Assembly: GCF_002858935.1 (NCBI RefSeq)
Contig: NZ_PJRT01000005.1
Coordinates: 496,001 to 560,000, forward strand
DNA from: Pantoea endophytica
GTDB lineage: Bacteria; Pseudomonadota; Gammaproteobacteria; Enterobacterales; Enterobacteriaceae
Length of the DNA: 64,000 bases
Direction: 5' to 3'
Position numbers and translations under genes: made by a program. How positions within the stretch are numbered: position 1 is the first letter of the stretch; every line of letters starts with the position of its first letter. Shown here piece by piece: positions 61,957 through 64,000 of this stretch. The notes beneath the pieces were generated by a model. The model was not told the DNA's origin. It did no database searches and saw nothing but the letters and a program-made list of their open reading frames with translations.

Positions 61957-62406
61957 CTATTTTTTCTTCCCTGAAATTAGCAGTGAGGCGAGGCCGGCAG
62001 AGGTGACTGTCTGAGCGTTTTTTTGCTCAACTCCGCGCTCATTCGCCTCAGCTACCTGCGTGCTGTTCTCACCCTCATCAACCTTATACGCTGATTTAGC
62101 AGCAAATAATTTAGTCGTTGAGGTAAGACGTGCATCCTGTAGTTGGCGACCCAAAGTATCCTCAGCAGCCAGCAGATTGAGATCCTGTTCGAGTCCTAAC
62201 ACCTGCATCACAGCCAGATAGGCTCCGATAGTCACACCCGCGCTACCCGCTTCAAGCGAACGCAACGTCATCGGGGTCATTCCCGCGCGTTCCGCCACCT
62301 GTTTAGCCGTAAGTTTTCTTCTTTTACGAGCGAGTTTTAATCGCTCTCCAAAAGCGGCAAGCATTTCGCTCGTTTGAGGAAGAAGCAGAGAAGTTCGCTG
62401 TGCCAT
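61957..62406 (-). CDS. hipB: HipB-type XRE antitoxin/autorepressor
   Basis: 149 residues, first gene of the hipBA module. A helix-turn-helix of the Cro/C1 type lies near residues 20-72 ([36 protein letters not shown]). A Lys/Ser-rich C-terminal tail ([23 protein letters not shown]) is longer than in E. coli HipB. It is expected to bind DNA in front of itself and to hold HipA inactive. The repeats upstream are candidate operators. Confidence 0.87.
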   Translation of the reverse strand: MAQRTSLLLPQTSEMLAAFGERLKLARKRRKLTAKQVAERAGMTPMTLRSLEAGSAGVTIGAYLAVMQVLGLEQDLNLLAAEDTLGRQLQDARLTSTTKLFAAKSAYKVDEGENSTQVAEANERGVEQKNAQTVTSAGLASLLISGKKK

Positions 62407-62415
62407 TGTGTCACT

Positions 62416-62556
62416 ATTTTATCTTTAAATGGGGTTAATGGATAAAATATTAGCACTTTTTCGATCTGTCTTCCATTTTTAATGATTAAATAAAAAACGA
62501 AAAAGTGTTAATAAATTAGCATTAAATGAACCTAAAAGATAAAATATTAGCACTTT
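62416..62556 (-). promoter_or_regulatory. Repeated operator region upstream of hipBA
   Basis: An AT-rich stretch with two direct copies of GATAAAATATTAGCACTTT (62441-62459 and 62538-62556), 97 bp apart. An inverted 15-of-16 match, CGAAAAAGTGTTAATA (62498-62513), answers TATTAGCACTTTTTCG (62448-62463). A copy of ATTTTATCTTT also lies at 62416-62426. The promoter of hipB must lie here. No ORF. Confidence 0.65.
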
Positions 62557-62571
62557 AATTTAAAACGCCGC

Positions 62572-63945
62572 CTATCGCCAGCCGCGCGCTTTATCATTGC
62601 CGGTGCGCACCGCCAGTGAATGCGCTGCACGTTGCGAACGCGCCATCACCTCTTTTTGATTGAGCTGGGTAAACTCCCCGGCTCGCAGCAGATAAGCGCC
62701 ATCAACAAACACATCGCTGACCTCGTGGCCGAGCGCCGAGTAGACCAACGATGAAACCGGATGATGGATTGGCGTCATCGCAGGATGCGAAGTATCAACG
62801 ATCACCACATCGGCGCGTTTGCCGACTTCCAGCGAACCCACCAGATGTTCAAGTCCAATTGCCCGCGCACCGTCGATGGTGGCCATCTCCAGCACTTTTT
62901 CCGCCGTCATAATGGTGGGATCGCGGTGCACGCCTCTTTGCAGCAGCGCCGCCACTTTCATCGCCTGAAAAAGATTGTGATTGTTGCTGCTGGCCGGGCC
63001 GTCTGACCCCAAACCAACGGTTAAGCCGGCAGCCAGCATCTCCGGAATCGGCGGCACGCCGGAAGCGAGGTAGAGATTGCTGCAGGGATTGTGCGACACG
63101 CGCGTGTCATGATGTTTGAGTGCGCGGATGTCGCGCGAATTGCACTGCACGCAATGCACCGCCAGCACGTCCGGGCCGAGGAAACCGATATCGCTGAGGA
63201 ATTCGGTATCGCTGGCCTGAAAACGCAGCTTTGTCTGCTCGATCTCAAAATCGGTTTCCGCCACATGCGTAGTGATCAGCACGCCGGTTTCATCCGCCAG
63301 CTGGCGCGTGCCGCGCAGCACTTTCTCATCCAGCGCCCAAATCATGCTCGGTGCCAGACCGACTTTTACCCGGCCATCGACCTGGTGATAACGATCGATC
63401 ACCGCGCGCGCATCGGCCAGCGCCTGTTCAGGCGTTTCGATCAGTTCGGCAGGAATGCCATGCTCAGCGCCGCTGGTGAGAAAACCGCGACACACATGAC
63501 CGCGAATGCCGCTGACTTCAAAGGCCTCGATCACTTTGGCGGTTAATCCTGGACGCGGATGCGCGTACATAAAATCGACCAGCGACGTGACGCCCGAACG
63601 CAGTGATTCCATGCAGCCGTGCAGCGCGGCGGCGTAAACATCCTCTTCGGTCAACGCCACGGCGCTGGGTCCGGTCATGCAGGTGAACCACTTTTTCAGC
63701 ACCATGTCATCGCCGAGACCTTTCAGCAGCGTCTGAAACAGATGCGTATGCGTGTTCACCATGCCCGGCATAATAATGCGTTCGCGGCAGTCGATAATTT
63801 CGGCTTCAGGATAGCGCTGCTGCAAAGCGTCGCGCGTGCCGATGGCGCGAATGGTTTTATCTTCAATCAGCAAACTGGCCTGTTCCAGAATCTCGCGTTG
63901 CGGATTCATGGTGATAATCCAGCCGTCAGCCAGCAGATAACTCAT
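62572..63945 (-). CDS. Aminohydrolase (AtzA/SsnA/8-oxoguanine deaminase-type)
   Basis: 457 residues of the amidohydrolase superfamily. Metal motifs: GMVNTHTHLFQTLLKGLGDD (HxH), TTHVAETDFE (His, Glu), VLAVHCVQCNSRDI (His) and GLGSDGPASSNNHNLF (Asp). These match deaminases and dechlorinases acting on s-triazines, guanine derivatives or S-adenosylhomocysteine. It deaminates an unknown N-heterocycle in the cytoplasm. Start ATG overlaps the stop of the upstream gene (ATGA), so it is the second or later gene of an operon that runs off the right edge. GGAG lies eight bases before the ATG. Confidence 0.85.
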   Translation of the reverse strand: MSYLLADGWIITMNPQREILEQASLLIEDKTIRAIGTRDALQQRYPEAEIIDCRERIIMPGMVNTHTHLFQTLLKGLGDDMVLKKWFTCMTGPSAVALTEEDVYAAALHGCMESLRSGVTSLVDFMYAHPRPGLTAKVIEAFEVSGIRGHVCRGFLTSGAEHGIPAELIETPEQALADARAVIDRYHQVDGRVKVGLAPSMIWALDEKVLRGTRQLADETGVLITTHVAETDFEIEQTKLRFQASDTEFLSDIGFLGPDVLAVHCVQCNSRDIRALKHHDTRVSHNPCSNLYLASGVPPIPEMLAAGLTVGLGSDGPASSNNHNLFQAMKVAALLQRGVHRDPTIMTAEKVLEMATIDGARAIGLEHLVGSLEVGKRADVVIVDTSHPAMTPIHHPVSSLVYSALGHEVSDVFVDGAYLLRAGEFTQLNQKEVMARSQRAAHSLAVRTGNDKARGWR

Positions 63946-64000
63946 GAGGCGTTCTCCAGTTGCTGCTGTAATTCAGCGGCATTGACCACAAAACCAAAGC
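63942..64000 (-). CDS. C-terminal end of an upstream operon gene (partial)
   Basis: On the minus strand a frame open to the right edge reads FGFVVNAAELQQQLENAS and stops at TGA 63942-63944, overlapping the aminohydrolase start by 4 bp. Only 18 residues are visible; the family cannot be named. The ATGA overlap and the internal GGAG argue that this is a real gene end. Confidence 0.6.
   Translation of the reverse strand, partial: FGFVVNAAELQQQLENAS

Noticed and set aside
1..64000. CRISPR arrays, tRNA/rRNA genes, insertion sequences, prophage
   Set aside because: No regularly spaced repeats, no cloverleaf or rRNA sequence, and no transposase, integrase or phage structural cluster was recognised; the tailspike-like gene stands alone.

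Overview
The window reads as chromosomal DNA of an enterobacterium. The most likely group is Erwiniaceae, and Pantoea in particular. That is an inference from close resemblance of many products to E. coli/Salmonella families (ArnBCADTEF, GabP/GabT, PdxI, DigH, SitABCD), from an EPS-depolymerase-like protein of the WceF/AmsF type, from a periplasmic FAD-sugar dehydrogenase with a three-heme cytochrome, and from dispersed GC-rich palindromes of a kind common in Pantoea. No rRNA, tRNA, insertion sequence, phage or CRISPR array was seen. Genes are dense and mostly in short operons.

Layout. 0-12.5 kb holds the 3' end of an autotransporter, the sitDCBA Mn/Fe transporter with two MntR-type boxes, a DAO-type FAD oxidoreductase, a soluble PAS-PAS-MCP sensor (BdlA-like), a GDSL esterase autotransporter (ApeE/EstA-like) and a tailspike-like beta-helix protein. 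12.5-21.2 kb is a tight minus-strand operon: VanB-type reductase, CodA-like deaminase, RidA, creatininase-family amidohydrolase, NMT1-type ABC transporter and GlcD-type FAD oxidase. A divergent LysR gene sits at its head. It looks like an undescribed pathway for a nitrogen heterocycle. 21.3-29.5 kb carries digH, an orphan YezG-like gene, gabP, gabT with a divergent MocR regulator, and pdxI with a divergent LysR. 29.5-33.7 kb carries dat-ddc (1,3-diaminopropane synthesis), a lone prepilin peptidase and a 69-codon gene.

34-41.3 kb is the complete arnBCADTEF operon for L-Ara4N modification of lipid A. The region between it and the divergent 69-codon gene has PmrA-type boxes facing both ways, each 10 nt from a plausible -10. 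41.6-45 kb is an inositol-like trio (sugar MFS, TIM-barrel isomerase, Gfo/Idh dehydrogenase), followed by an aromatic amino acid permease.

46.4-59.4 kb is the most interesting block. It has OtnK, an Asp/Glu racemase-type protein, an FMN 2-hydroxyacid oxidase, a ModA-like protein without signal peptide, a LacI regulator, an ACS-type MFS carrier, OtnC, a periplasmic lactonase, a periplasmic cupin-like protein and a cytochrome c/Tat small subunit/GMC flavoprotein complex. Four LacI-type 12-mers lie in the two divergent intergenic regions. A coherent reading is periplasmic oxidation of a sugar to a lactone, hydrolysis to a four-carbon sugar acid, import, oxidation at C2, and OtnK/OtnC conversion to a triose phosphate. 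The substrate and the isomerase step are not visible.

59.4-64 kb holds an Old Yellow Enzyme, a hipBA module with an AT-rich repeated operator region, an aminohydrolase of the AtzA/SsnA type and the end of one further gene. Coordinates of starts were moved to internal ATGs where a ribosome binding site favoured them; this is noted in each entry.
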